Of a stretch of 64,000 bases of DNA, positions 51,932 through 60,603 are shown in pieces. Origin of the DNA: Branchiibius hedensis (GTDB lineage: Bacteria > Actinomycetota > Actinomycetes > Actinomycetales > Dermatophilaceae); assembly GCF_900108585.1 (NCBI RefSeq), contig NZ_UESZ01000001.1, positions 3,162,001-3,226,000 of the forward strand. The letters run 5' to 3'. A model generated the notes under the pieces. It saw only the letters and a list, made by a program, of their open reading frames with translations. It was not told the origin of the DNA and made no database searches. Numbering within the stretch: position 1 is the first letter of the stretch; the number at the start of each line of letters is the position of its first letter. The position numbers and the translations under genes are program-made.

Positions 51932-53371
51932 CTAATCGCCGACCGGCAGCGCGACGAGGGTGGCGCTGCGCGCGGGGACCGGCCGGTGCACCGGGTCGCC
52001 GCCGATCGCCGTACGGGCGCTGGCGCTGGAGTCCCAGGCCGCCCAGGCGATGCCCACGTAGGCCAACGTCCTGGCCAGGCTGAACACGGCGTACGCCGCC
52101 CCCGGCAGTCCCTTGGGCGCGTTGCTCGGCGCGGCGATGTACATCCACACCATGATGAAGTAGACGATCTCCACGCCGGCCCAGATCAGGTGATCGCGCC
52201 AGCGCACGGCGCACAGCGCCAGCAACGGCAGCAGCCACAGACACGCCTGCACCGGGATGGCCTTCCCGGTCAGCAGGACCACGACGAGCATCAGCAGGGC
52301 CAACGGCGCGAAGGCGACGTCCGGACGGACGCGGACCGCGATGAATCCCACCAGCAGTGCGATCACCCAGCCGGCCAGGGCGATGACGGTCAACGGGTGT
52401 GCCGGGATGTTGACCCCGGCGATCTGCAGCAACAACCAGACCGATCCGTATCCGGGTCCGGCGTCGTTCCATCCGGCGTACGGCGCGAACGGCTCACCGC
52501 CGACGGCCGCTGCCAGCCCGATACAGATCGCACTGACGCCCATCACACCCGCGACCAGCCGCGTCAGGTCGTGCCGTCTCCCGTCGCGCAGACACAGCAG
52601 GACCAGCACGGCGACGAAGACCAAGGGGTAGCTGCGGGCCATCACGGCGGCGCCCAGCAGGACCCCGGCCAGCAACGGTCGGTGCCGCGCCCACGCCCAC
52701 AGACCGAGTGCGGCCAGCGCGACCCCGAAGACGTCGAAGGACACCATCGAGGCAGTGATCAGGACCGGGCTGAGCGCGACGTGCGCGGCGAGCCAGGGGG
52801 TGTTGCGCAGCGTCGCCGCGGTCGCGGTGACGGTGAGGGCAATGCAGATCACGACGATGACGGCGCCGACCGCGAAGAGCATCTGTTGGCGTTCGAGGCT
52901 GCTTCCGCCCGGCACGATCTTCTGCGCGAACCAGGTCAGGACGGCAGTGAGCACTGGCTGCGACTGGCCCGGTCCGCCGGACGCCCACGGCCCGCCGGAG
53001 CCGCCGCCACTGATCGGGATGTCGGAGTAGCAGGCCCGCCACAGCGAGCCGGGCGAACCCCACCCCACCTTCACGCAATGGCTCTTCTGCAGGACCGACA
53101 GCGCGACCATGACGCTGGCAGCAGCAGACAGCAGCGCCGCTACGAACGGCCAGCCGCGACGACCGATCGTGGCGAACCGGCCCACCGCTCCGCCGAAGAC
53201 CTGGGACCCGACGATGGCCGGACCCTCGACCCGACTCGGCGTGCGCACCCGGGCCCGCTCGAAGCGTTCGCGAGCCGCCCTTTCCCGTACGCCGCGCTCC
53301 TGGTCGGCCTCGTCACTCACCTGGCCGCCGGGACCGTCCGGGTCCTGCGCACCCTCCTCGATCACGCTCAT
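51932..53371 (-). CDS. GT87/GT-C-type membrane glycosyltransferase
   Basis: 479 residues. A charged cytoplasmic N-terminus (about 1-70) is followed by around ten membrane helices. The external loop between helices 1 and 2 is long (about 92-140) and contains LWRACYSDIPISGGGSGGPW. The motif MARSYPLVFVAVLVLLCL and GYGSVWLLLQIAGVNIPAHP resemble the DUF2029/mannosyltransferase families that use polyprenyl-phosphate sugars. It probably modifies lipids or cell-wall glycans. Its stop lies 178 bases from the rpsF start. Confidence 0.75.
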   Translation of the reverse strand: MSVIEEGAQDPDGPGGQVSDEADQERGVRERAARERFERARVRTPSRVEGPAIVGSQVFGGAVGRFATIGRRGWPFVAALLSAAASVMVALSVLQKSHCVKVGWGSPGSLWRACYSDIPISGGGSGGPWASGGPGQSQPVLTAVLTWFAQKIVPGGSSLERQQMLFAVGAVIVVICIALTVTATAATLRNTPWLAAHVALSPVLITASMVSFDVFGVALAALGLWAWARHRPLLAGVLLGAAVMARSYPLVFVAVLVLLCLRDGRRHDLTRLVAGVMGVSAICIGLAAAVGGEPFAPYAGWNDAGPGYGSVWLLLQIAGVNIPAHPLTVIALAGWVIALLVGFIAVRVRPDVAFAPLALLMLVVVLLTGKAIPVQACLWLLPLLALCAVRWRDHLIWAGVEIVYFIMVWMYIAAPSNAPKGLPGAAYAVFSLARTLAYVGIAWAAWDSSASARTAIGGDPVHRPVPARSATLVALPVGD

Positions 53372-53402
53372 CGCGATCAGACTAAACCGGGCCCGGCGTC
53401 CG

Positions 53403-55727
53403 CTACGGCGCCACCGGGACCTTCGGCTCTTCGCTCTGGGTGGCGCTCTGGGCCTGGGTACTGCTGGGCTCCGGCTCCCGCGACACGGTCGTGGTCGGCT
53501 CCTGCGTGCGCGTCGGCGTGGGCTGGGTGGTGCTCGTCGACGGCGGTTGCGTGGTGGTGCTGGTGGGCGTCGGCGTCGTCGTGGTGCTCGTCGTGGACGT
53601 CGGTGGCTCAGAGGTGGTCACGGTCGACGAGGGAGTGGACGTCGTTGTCTGCGGCTGGGTCTCCCGGCTGGTGTAGGTCGGCTGGCGGGTGAACGTCGCG
53701 CCGCTGTCGCCCGATGACTTCGGCAGCTCGGCCACCGGCTGACCGGCCAGTGCACTCTTCATGAAGTAGCCCCACACCCGTGCTGCCAGCGCACCACCGG
53801 TGGCCGGCTGACCGTTGTAGGTGATCTGCCCATCCGTACCGCCCTGGCTGTTCGGTTTGAACATCCCGACCGAGGTCGTGAGCTGACCCGGGGTGTAGCC
53901 GGTGAACCAGATCGCACCACTTTCACTGGTGGTTCCCGAGGTACCGGTCTTACCTGCCGCGGGTCGGCCCAGGATGTCGTTGGCGGTGGATCCGGTCGCC
54001 CCCCGGTCGGTCAGAACGTGTGACATCGCCCGGGTCAGGGTGGTGGCCTGGTCCTTGGTCAGGACCTCGGTGCCGGACTGGCTGTGCGTGTAGTCCGCGC
54101 CGCCGCCGGCACTGGTGATTTTGCTGATGAAGTACTGATCGACCCTGGTTCCGTTGTTGTTGATGGTGTTGTACGCCGTGGCCATGTCGGCCACCTTCAC
54201 CGCCGGCGTACCCAGGATGTTGTTGATGAAGGTCGCCGGTTCCTTGGTGTCCAACATGCCCGGGTCCGTTGCCGGGATGCCCAGGTCCTGGGCCGCCTGC
54301 AGGGTCGGCTTGTAGTCGTCGCCCAGGTCCTTGTTGAGTTGCACGAACACGGTGTTCACCGAGTGCGCGAGGGCCGTCACGAGGTTGATCCGGCCGAACG
54401 ATTCGTTCCCGAAGTTGTGCACCACCGAACCGTTGCCGGAGCCGCCGACGTACAGCTCGGCCGGGCCGTTGTAGTAGGTGGTCGAGGGGTTCATCCCCTG
54501 TTTCATCGCCGCTGCCAGACCGAAGACCTTGAAACTCGAACCGCCCTGCAGCAGTTGGTATTGCGTGGCGGAGGCTTCCTTCTGCGGGTCGGTGCCCGCA
54601 TACATCGCGACCACGGCCCCGTCCGGCTTCTGAGCCATCAGTCCGGTGTGGATGTTGCCCTGGTTACGGATGTCTTCGGGCACGACCTTGTTGACTGCCG
54701 CGATGGCTGCGTCCTGGTCCTTCTTGTTGATCGTGGTGACGATCCGCAGCCCACCGCGGTCGATGTCGTTGTCGGTCATGTCGAGCTTGTTGATCATCTC
54801 CTTGCGCAACGCCTGGATGATGTATCCGTTGGGGCCGGAGACACTCGACTTCTGCTTGATCACCGGGAACGTCGGCAGGGTGAGCTTGGCGCGTTCTTCC
54901 TGGGTCAGCCAACCCTTGGTGACCATGCCGTCAGCGACGTACGCCGCCCTGGACTGGGCGCGGGCCATGTTGCCCTCGGCGTACGCCGGGTCGAACAGGC
55001 TCGGCGCGTTGATCACACTGGCCAGGAAGATGCCCTGGTTGAGCGTCAACTTGTCGGAGTCGACGCCGAAGTAGGCCTGCGCTCCGGCCTGGATGCCGTA
55101 CGCGCCGCGGCCGAAGTACACGTTGTTCAGGTAGTCCTCCAGGATCTGGTCCTTGGAGTACTTCTGGTCGATCTTGATCGCGATCATCGCCTCGCGCAGT
55201 TTGCGCGACATCGACTGGTCCTGGGTCAGGAAGTAGTTCTTGACGTATTGCTGGGTGATCGTCGAGCCACCGCCCTTGATCGAGCCGCCGCGGATGTTGG
55301 ACCACAACGCCCGCAGGATGCCGGTGGGTGAGACACCCTTGTTCTCGTAGAAGTTGCGATCTTCCGCCGCCAGAAACGCGTGCTGCGTCTGCACCGGGAC
55401 CTTGTCCAACGTCACCGGGACCCGGTTGATCGAGCCGAGGCGGCCGATCTCGGTCTTGCCGTCGTCGTAGTAGGCGATGGAGATCTGTTTGGTCGCATCC
55501 GCGTTCGCCTGCGGGATGTCGGTGGTGAAGTAGATGACCACGAGTGCGGCAATGACCGCAAGCATCAGGCCCAATAGTCCCAGCAGCGTGCCGACGACGA
55601 CCTTGAAGAACAGACCGTGCTTCTTCTTCTGCTTCTTCTTCTTCTTCGGCCGCCCCGACGACCGCTTGGTCGGCCGCCCATGGGTGGTGGTCGCCGTGTC
55701 GGCGGGTACGTCGGACTGATCGCTCAC
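53403..55727 (-). CDS. bifunctional penicillin-binding protein (class A, PBP1-like)
   Basis: 774 residues. A Lys-rich cytoplasmic start (KKKKKQKKKHG) leads to one membrane anchor. The glycosyltransferase domain has AAEDRNFYENKGVSPTGILR with the catalytic Glu and GGGSTITQQYVKNYF. The transpeptidase domain has GGSSFK (active Ser and Lys, about residue 395), SVN and KTGTS (about 590). The tail after about 670 is a Thr/Pro/Ser run of low complexity. It builds and cross-links peptidoglycan. The GTG at 55727 avoids a TTG two codons upstream. It is probably co-transcribed with the glycosyltransferase gene 31 bases downstream. Confidence 0.93.
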   Translation of the reverse strand: MSDQSDVPADTATTTHGRPTKRSSGRPKKKKKQKKKHGLFFKVVVGTLLGLLGLMLAVIAALVVIYFTTDIPQANADATKQISIAYYDDGKTEIGRLGSINRVPVTLDKVPVQTQHAFLAAEDRNFYENKGVSPTGILRALWSNIRGGSIKGGGSTITQQYVKNYFLTQDQSMSRKLREAMIAIKIDQKYSKDQILEDYLNNVYFGRGAYGIQAGAQAYFGVDSDKLTLNQGIFLASVINAPSLFDPAYAEGNMARAQSRAAYVADGMVTKGWLTQEERAKLTLPTFPVIKQKSSVSGPNGYIIQALRKEMINKLDMTDNDIDRGGLRIVTTINKKDQDAAIAAVNKVVPEDIRNQGNIHTGLMAQKPDGAVVAMYAGTDPQKEASATQYQLLQGGSSFKVFGLAAAMKQGMNPSTTYYNGPAELYVGGSGNGSVVHNFGNESFGRINLVTALAHSVNTVFVQLNKDLGDDYKPTLQAAQDLGIPATDPGMLDTKEPATFINNILGTPAVKVADMATAYNTINNNGTRVDQYFISKITSAGGGADYTHSQSGTEVLTKDQATTLTRAMSHVLTDRGATGSTANDILGRPAAGKTGTSGTTSESGAIWFTGYTPGQLTTSVGMFKPNSQGGTDGQITYNGQPATGGALAARVWGYFMKSALAGQPVAELPKSSGDSGATFTRQPTYTSRETQPQTTTSTPSSTVTTSEPPTSTTSTTTTPTPTSTTTQPPSTSTTQPTPTRTQEPTTTVSREPEPSSTQAQSATQSEEPKVPVAP

Positions 55728-55865
55728 GATCAAGAAGGGTAGCCGCGCAACTTAGCGCTTCCTGCGAACGCGCTGGTCGGCAGGCCCCCTTGGCGAGGTG
55801 CGCAGCGGCCGTGGGCCGCAGAATCCCGCGGCACACCGGGCAACACCCGTTGTAATCAGATTCAC

Positions 55866-55900
55866 AGCGCTCGATGTATCATTTCGATACATCGAGCGCT
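55866..55900. promoter_or_regulatory. perfect 15-bp inverted repeat, PadR operator
   Basis: Arms AGCGCTCGATGTATC (55866-55880) and GATACATCGAGCGCT (55886-55900) flank a 5-base spacer. The inner ATGT...ACAT dyad matches the type of site recognised by PadR proteins. It lies about 70 bases before the PadR start and 140 bases before the PBP start on the other strand, so either or both could be controlled. Confidence 0.65.
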
Positions 55901-55967
55901 AACGTTGTCTCGTTATATCGCAGTCCCGCTTCACCGTGTCACTCCTCAGCACCAGGAAAGAGCCGCC

Positions 55968-56564
55968 ATGAGCCCCACCCGCGCGAACCGCCGCGGCGCG
56001 ATGCTCGAGCTTGCCGTCCTGGGCCTGCTGCACGACTCACCGCTGCACGGCTACGAGATCCGCAAGCGGTTGTCCGGCATCCTCGGCGCCTTCCACATGG
56101 TGTCCTTCGGTTCGCTGTATCCCTGCTTGAAGACACTGCAGCAGCGCGGCTGGGTCACCGCGAGCGCCGCCGACGAGGCGGGTCACGCGATCAACTCCCG
56201 CTCGCGGATCACCTATGCGCTGACCCCCGAGGGCAAGGAGCAGCTGGAAGCGATGCTCTCCGACGCCGGTCCGGGTTCCTGGGAGGACGGCTCGTTCGAC
56301 GTCCACTTCGCGTTCTTCGGTCAGACCGGCCAGGACGTGCGGTTGCGCATCCTCGAGGGTCGCCGGTCGCGCCTCGAGGAGCGTCTGGACACCGCCCGTG
56401 AGGCCTCCCGCCAGCGCCGCGAGCGCGCGGACGCCTACACCACCGAGTTGCACCGACACGGTTTGGAATCCACCGAACGCGAAGTCCGATGGCTGTCCGA
56501 ACTCATTGAGACCGAGCGGGCCGGCCGTCCCGCAACCCAGCAGTCCACCACTGAAACCAAGTAG
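55968..56564 (+). CDS. PadR-family regulator
   Basis: 198 residues. The winged helix [20 protein letters not shown] continues [20 protein letters not shown], typical of PadR. The C-terminal helical domain [20 protein letters not shown] serves dimerisation. It starts at ATG 55968 after AAGAGCC. It stands directly upstream of ino1 with 25 bases between, a conserved actinobacterial pairing, so it may regulate inositol synthesis and itself. Confidence 0.88.
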   Translation: MSPTRANRRGAMLELAVLGLLHDSPLHGYEIRKRLSGILGAFHMVSFGSLYPCLKTLQQRGWVTASAADEAGHAINSRSRITYALTPEGKEQLEAMLSDAGPGSWEDGSFDVHFAFFGQTGQDVRLRILEGRRSRLEERLDTAREASRQRRERADAYTTELHRHGLESTEREVRWLSELIETERAGRPATQQSTTETK

Positions 56565-56589
56565 AAAATCCGCACAAGGAGCTATGTCC

Positions 56590-57681
56590 ATGGGATCCAT
56601 CCGCGTCGCCGTCGTCGGCGTCGGCAACTGCGCCAGCTCGCTGGTCCAGGGTGTCGAGTACTACAAGAACGCTCCGGCGGACAGCACGGTCCCCGGCCTG
56701 ATGCACGTGAAGTTCGGCGAGTACCACGTCGGTGACGTCGAGTTCGTCGCCGCCTTCGACGTGGACGCCAAGAAGGTCGGCTTCGACCTGTCCGAGGCGA
56801 TCAACGCTTCGGAGAACAACACGATCAAGATCGCCGACGTGCCGCCGACCGGCGTCACCGTGCAGCGCGGTCACACCCTCGATGGCATCGGCAAGTACTA
56901 CGCCCTGACCATCGATGAGTCCGACGCGGAGCCCGTCGACGTCGTCCAGGCCCTCAAGGACGCCAAGGCCGATGTGCTGGTCTCCTACCTGCCGGTGGGT
57001 TCCGAGGACGCCGACAAGTTCTACGCGCAGTGCGCGATCGACGCGGGTGTCGCCTTCGTCAACGCCCTGCCGGTCTTCATCGCCTCCGACCCGGAGTGGG
57101 CCGCGAAGTTCGAGGCCGCCGGTGTGCCGATCATCGGTGACGACATCAAGTCCCAGGTGGGCGCGACCATCACCCACCGCGTGATGGCCAAGTTGTTCGA
57201 GGACCGTGGCGTCACGCTGGACCGTACCTACCAGCTGAACGTCGGCGGCAACATGGACTTCAAGAACATGCTCGAGCGCGAGCGTCTGGAGTCCAAGAAG
57301 GTCTCCAAGACCCAGGCCGTGACCAGCAACCTGAACGGTCCGCTGTCGGGCAAGATCAACGACAAGAACGTGCACATCGGCCCGTCGGACTACGTTGCGT
57401 GGCTCGATGACCGCAAATGGGCCTACGTGCGCCTCGAAGGCCGCGCGTTCGGTGACGTGCCGTTGAACCTGGAGTACAAGCTCGAGGTCTGGGACTCCCC
57501 CAACTCGGCCGGCATCATCATCGACGCGATCCGTGCGGCGAAGATCGCCAAGGACCGTGGCATCGGCGGCGCGCTGCTGTCCGCCTCGTCCTACCTGATG
57601 AAGTCCCCGCCGGAGCAGCGCGAGGACACCGAGGGCCGCGCCCGCCTGGAGGGCTTCATCGCCGGCACCGAGGCTCGCTGA
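56590..57681 (+). CDS. ino1: myo-inositol-1-phosphate synthase
   Basis: 363 residues of the actinobacterial short form. [20 protein letters not shown] is the NAD-binding turn. [20 protein letters not shown] and [20 protein letters not shown] are family signatures, as is [20 protein letters not shown]. It converts glucose 6-phosphate to inositol 1-phosphate for mycothiol and phosphatidylinositol. The ATG at 56590 was chosen; one two codons earlier sits too near AAGGAG. Confidence 0.95.
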   Translation: MGSIRVAVVGVGNCASSLVQGVEYYKNAPADSTVPGLMHVKFGEYHVGDVEFVAAFDVDAKKVGFDLSEAINASENNTIKIADVPPTGVTVQRGHTLDGIGKYYALTIDESDAEPVDVVQALKDAKADVLVSYLPVGSEDADKFYAQCAIDAGVAFVNALPVFIASDPEWAAKFEAAGVPIIGDDIKSQVGATITHRVMAKLFEDRGVTLDRTYQLNVGGNMDFKNMLERERLESKKVSKTQAVTSNLNGPLSGKINDKNVHIGPSDYVAWLDDRKWAYVRLEGRAFGDVPLNLEYKLEVWDSPNSAGIIIDAIRAAKIAKDRGIGGALLSASSYLMKSPPEQREDTEGRARLEGFIAGTEAR

Positions 57682-57781
57682 GTTCGCCGACGCAGAGCGA
57701 GGCGCAGGTTGCGGGCGAGCTTGCGAGCACGCGGCCGGAGTCCGAGGTCAAGGAGTCGGCTCCACAAACGCTGAGTTCGCC
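57676..57781. repeat. 13-bp direct repeat bracketing an 80-bp GC-rich segment after ino1
   Basis: CGCTGAGTTCGCC occurs at 57676-57688, across the ino1 stop, and again at 57769-57781. Between the copies lie 80 bases with several GCGAG/GAGCG units. This looks like a short inserted element or repeat with a target duplication, or a local duplication. I cannot see another copy in the window. Confidence 0.4.
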
Positions 57782-57796
57782 TACTGATTGACGTAC

Positions 57797-57826
57797 GGCG
57801 GCCCATCCCTTCCGGGGTGGGCCGCC
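57797..57826 (+). terminator. ino1: hairpin terminator downstream of ino1
   Basis: GGCGGCCCATCCC (57797-57809) pairs with GGGGTGGGCCGCC (57814-57826) over 13 bases with one G-T pair and a 4-base TTCC loop. It is the likely terminator of the PadR-ino1 transcript. A weak TTCGCG follows and there is no T run. Confidence 0.75.
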
Positions 57827-58273
57827 TTCGCGTGTCTGGAGTGATCGAGCAGCCGACTCAGGGCGTCGGGGTCACCGTGACGGTGTATCGGTAGTCGACG
57901 CCGACGTCGCAACCGTTCTCCATCTGCGTCGATGGACTCGCCGTCGGAATTGCCGTCACGGGCGCTGCGATCTGCGATCCGTGCGCCCAAACTTTGGCGG
58001 TGATGGTGGAAAGGGCGCTCGCGAAACCCTCACCATCACCCGAGGCTAGACCCCCGGCCCGTCGCCGCACCGATTCTGAGGAGATGGACGTTGTTGAGGA
58101 TGCTCACCGCCGCACATCTCCTCCAAAAGCTCGTGATCCTCAGAATCGTGACAAGGCCAACGACGGATCTGGGGCAATCTTGGCCGTCGCCTTACCCGCT
58201 GTTCATGCAGGCCGCGGGATCGTAGGACGTAGTGGCTGGTGCACACCCGGCCACGCGGCGAACGGACCCCCAC
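57827..58273. other. gap between ino1 terminator and LysR-like gene
   Basis: No strong gene is seen. A 70-codon minus-strand frame (57858-58070) could encode a short peptide ending TVTVTPTP, without a clear ribosome-binding site; I do not call it. The right part (58100-58273) must hold the promoter of the LysR-like gene. The upper half is slightly AT-richer. Confidence 0.4.
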
Positions 58274-59494
58274 GTGACCGCAACGCTCCCCGAACCACTG
58301 ACCGCCCAGGAAGTCGCCGTCCTCGGCGCCGTGCATGTCCACGGCAACCTCTTCACGGCCGCCCAAGAACTGCACCGCAGCGTGGCCTGTCTGCAGCGGG
58401 CCGTCCGCCGGTTGGCCGATGAGCACGGCCACCTGGTGCAGGGCAATCCCACGGATCTACGACTCACCACCGCTGGCCTGGCGCTGCTCGCCGCATCACG
58501 TGAATATCTGCGCCGGTTGGAGCAGATCACCGCCCCCGCCGATGACCCCGGCGTCCCCACCGTGCGACTGGCCGTGATCGGTAGCCGCTACCAACGCGTG
58601 GCCATCGACATGGCCACAGGCCAACCCAGCACGCTGCTGAGCCTGACCGAGACAACGGCACCGGACGCCGTACGTCGATTGGACGCCGGAGCGGTTGATG
58701 TTGCCTACGTGTGGGAGTCGGCCGATGCGATGCCGATCGGCCCGTTCGCCCGCCGGCTGATAGCGACCGAACAGGTCGCCCTCGTGATTGCCCGCCGGCT
58801 GCAGGCCGGACTACGCACCGCCGGGCCTGCGCAGCTCGCACGGCTGCCCTGGGTGAGCACACCCTCCGGCGAGCCTCTAGTGCGAACGGTGTTGCAGCGT
58901 ATGGGGATAGCCGATCCCGCGATACGCCTGGTGGACTGCGTCGTGACGTTGCAGGGGCTGGTCGCCCTCGGCGATGCTGTGTCGCTGGCCTCGCCCCTGA
59001 CCATCATCCCGGCGACGAACCCGGTGGACCTGGTGCGGCTGCCGGTGCCGGCCGAGCGCCGTTTGGTGCTCTGGGCCGACGAGCACCGCCTCGGGGAACA
59101 CCTCGTTGATCGGTTGGCGGCCGCGTTGCGCGACAGCTATCGCGCCCACGACCGTCAGGTCGTGCTGGATGCGCCTCGCTCGTCGACGGGACCGCAGGTT
59201 GATCGCGTGACGTGCACCGCTCGCAGTGAGTCGGCCGGTCTGGACGAGGAGGACATCGCCGTGCTGCAGGCCCTGGCCAGCGAAGGCAGTGTGAACCGCG
59301 CGGCGGCCCAGTTATGTCTGACCCAGCCCGCCCTGTCTCGGCGGATCCAACGGATGGAGGTGCGGCTCGGCGCCCGGATCATCGAGCGCAGTCCGAGCGG
59401 GTCCAGGCTCACCGCATTCGCCCGGCGCAGCCTCAGAAGTGTCGAGATAGCGCGAGCGCAGTTCAGCCAACGCCTGGCGGCGGTGAACGCCTAG
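58274..59494 (+). CDS. LysR-like regulator with helix-turn-helix domains at both ends
   Basis: 406 residues from the GTG at 58274. Residues 5-65 resemble a LysR helix-turn-helix (LTAQEVAVLGAVHVHGNLFT, AAQELHRSVACLQRAVRRLA). The middle (about 90-290) is a substrate-binding domain with VRLAVIGSRYQRVAIDMATG. Residues 325-390 are a second, more canonical LysR helix-turn-helix: LDEEDIAVLQALASEGSVNR, AAAQLCLTQPALSRRIQRME. The architecture HTH-effector-HTH is unusual. The TAG stop (59492-59494) is part of the target duplicated by IS copy 2, so the coding sequence is intact. Confidence 0.8.
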   Translation: MTATLPEPLTAQEVAVLGAVHVHGNLFTAAQELHRSVACLQRAVRRLADEHGHLVQGNPTDLRLTTAGLALLAASREYLRRLEQITAPADDPGVPTVRLAVIGSRYQRVAIDMATGQPSTLLSLTETTAPDAVRRLDAGAVDVAYVWESADAMPIGPFARRLIATEQVALVIARRLQAGLRTAGPAQLARLPWVSTPSGEPLVRTVLQRMGIADPAIRLVDCVVTLQGLVALGDAVSLASPLTIIPATNPVDLVRLPVPAERRLVLWADEHRLGEHLVDRLAAALRDSYRAHDRQVVLDAPRSSTGPQVDRVTCTARSESAGLDEEDIAVLQALASEGSVNRAAAQLCLTQPALSRRIQRMEVRLGARIIERSPSGSRLTAFARRSLRSVEIARAQFSQRLAAVNA

Positions 59495-59495
59495 G

Positions 59496-60595
59496 TGTAC
59501 TGCCCCGGGACGTTAGGAACGGTTCTCGGCCTGTCGGCGTGACTTGAGGAAGACCTCCGGGTGAGGTGTGAAGCGACGAAGCAAACACATCCCCAAACCC
59601 GGAGGTCCTCATGGTCCACGCTAATGCCCCGCTTTCTGCGACTGGTCGCCTGCGCCTGGCGCGGTGCGTGGTGGACGATGGGTGGCCGTTGCGGCGGGCC
59701 GCAGACCGGTTCGGGGTCTCGGTCACCACCGCGCACCGCTGGGCGGCCCGGTACCGCCAGCATGGTGCGGCGGGGATGTGCGATCGTCCCAGCCGGCCCC
59801 AGTCATGTCCGCACCGCACCAGTAGGCGCCGGGAACGGCGAGTCCTGGGGTTACGGGTTTCGCGGCGGTGGGGGCCGGCCCGGATCGCCTACCACCTGGG
59901 GATGAATCCGGCCACGGTGCACCGCATCCTGACCCGGTACCGGTGTCTTCGGTTGTCCTGGACGGACCCGGCCACTGGTGCCCCGGTACGGGCCGGTCGT
60001 CGAAAGGTGGTGCGCTACGAACGCGACGCCCCGGGTGATTTGGTCCACGTGGACATCAAGAAGCTGGGCCGCATCCCCGATGGGGGTGGACACCGGGTCC
60101 ATGGCCGCGCTGCGGGGAAAGCTAACTCCCGTGCTACCTCCAGCAGTGGGCGGGGGTATGCCTACCTGCACCACGCGGTCGATGACCACTCCCGGTACGC
60201 CTACTCAGAGATCCTGGCCGATGAGAAGAAGGAGACCGCGACCGCGTTCATGCAACGGGCGGTGGCGCACTTCGCGCAGGTCGGGATCACCACGGACCGG
60301 GTGATGACCGACAACGGGTCCTGTTACCGCTCCCACCTATTCCGGAACATGCTGCAGGACCATGGGATCACCCATAAACGCACCCGCCCCTACACCCCGA
60401 AAACCAACGGGAAAGTCGAGCGGTTCAACCGGACCCTGACCGAGGAGTGGGCCTACGCCCGCCCCTACACCAGCGAGACCGAACGCGCCGCCGCGTACGA
60501 GGACTTCCTGCACATCTACAATCACCACCGCGCACACACCGCGCTCAAAGGTGGCTCACCCGCAGACCGCGTACCCAACCTGGCGGGGCACTACA
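59496..60595 (+). mobile_element. IS481-family insertion sequence, copy 2 (1100 bp, intact)
   Basis: It matches copy 1 except for one extra G in the transposase gene, as far as I could compare. Terminal repeats are TGTACTGCCCC and TGTAGTGCCCC. The 6-bp target duplication CCTAGG flanks it at 59490-59495 and 60596-60601. The left duplication contains the stop codon of the LysR-like gene. Removing the element and one duplication restores a simple junction between that gene and the one at 60604. It carries its own RBS-covering hairpin (59552-59562 with 59597-59607). Confidence 0.95.
59552..59607 (+). promoter_or_regulatory. hairpin hiding the transposase ribosome-binding site (IS copy 2)
   Basis: The same 11-bp perfect hairpin as in copy 1: GACCTCCGGGT (59552-59562) with ACCCGGAGGTC (59597-59607), just before the ATG at 59611. 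Confidence 0.6.
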
Positions 60596-60600
60596 CCTAG
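59611..60600 (+). CDS. IS481-family transposase (intact)
   Basis: 329 residues. The N-terminal helix-turn-helix (about 10-50) reads LRRAADRFGVSVTTAHRWAA. The integrase core has Asp148 (VHVDIKKLG), Asp234 (VMTDNGSCYR) and Glu270 (TNGKVERFNRT) with 35 residues between the last two, a DDE catalytic triad. The last codon (ACC) and the stop (TAG, 60598-60600) are formed by the element's final A plus the target CCTAGG. The element itself has no stop codon in this frame. Confidence 0.93.
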   Translation: MVHANAPLSATGRLRLARCVVDDGWPLRRAADRFGVSVTTAHRWAARYRQHGAAGMCDRPSRPQSCPHRTSRRRERRVLGLRVSRRWGPARIAYHLGMNPATVHRILTRYRCLRLSWTDPATGAPVRAGRRKVVRYERDAPGDLVHVDIKKLGRIPDGGGHRVHGRAAGKANSRATSSSGRGYAYLHHAVDDHSRYAYSEILADEKKETATAFMQRAVAHFAQVGITTDRVMTDNGSCYRSHLFRNMLQDHGITHKRTRPYTPKTNGKVERFNRTLTEEWAYARPYTSETERAAAYEDFLHIYNHHRAHTALKGGSPADRVPNLAGHYT

Positions 60601-60603
60601 GCG

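Noticed and set aside
51752-53692. A 646-codon plus-strand frame opposite the glycosyltransferase
   Set aside because: Arg/Asp/Gln/His-rich shadow of a clear membrane protein gene.
57858-58070. A 70-codon minus-strand frame after ino1
   Set aside because: No ribosome-binding site, domain or conserved neighbour. Possible but not supported.
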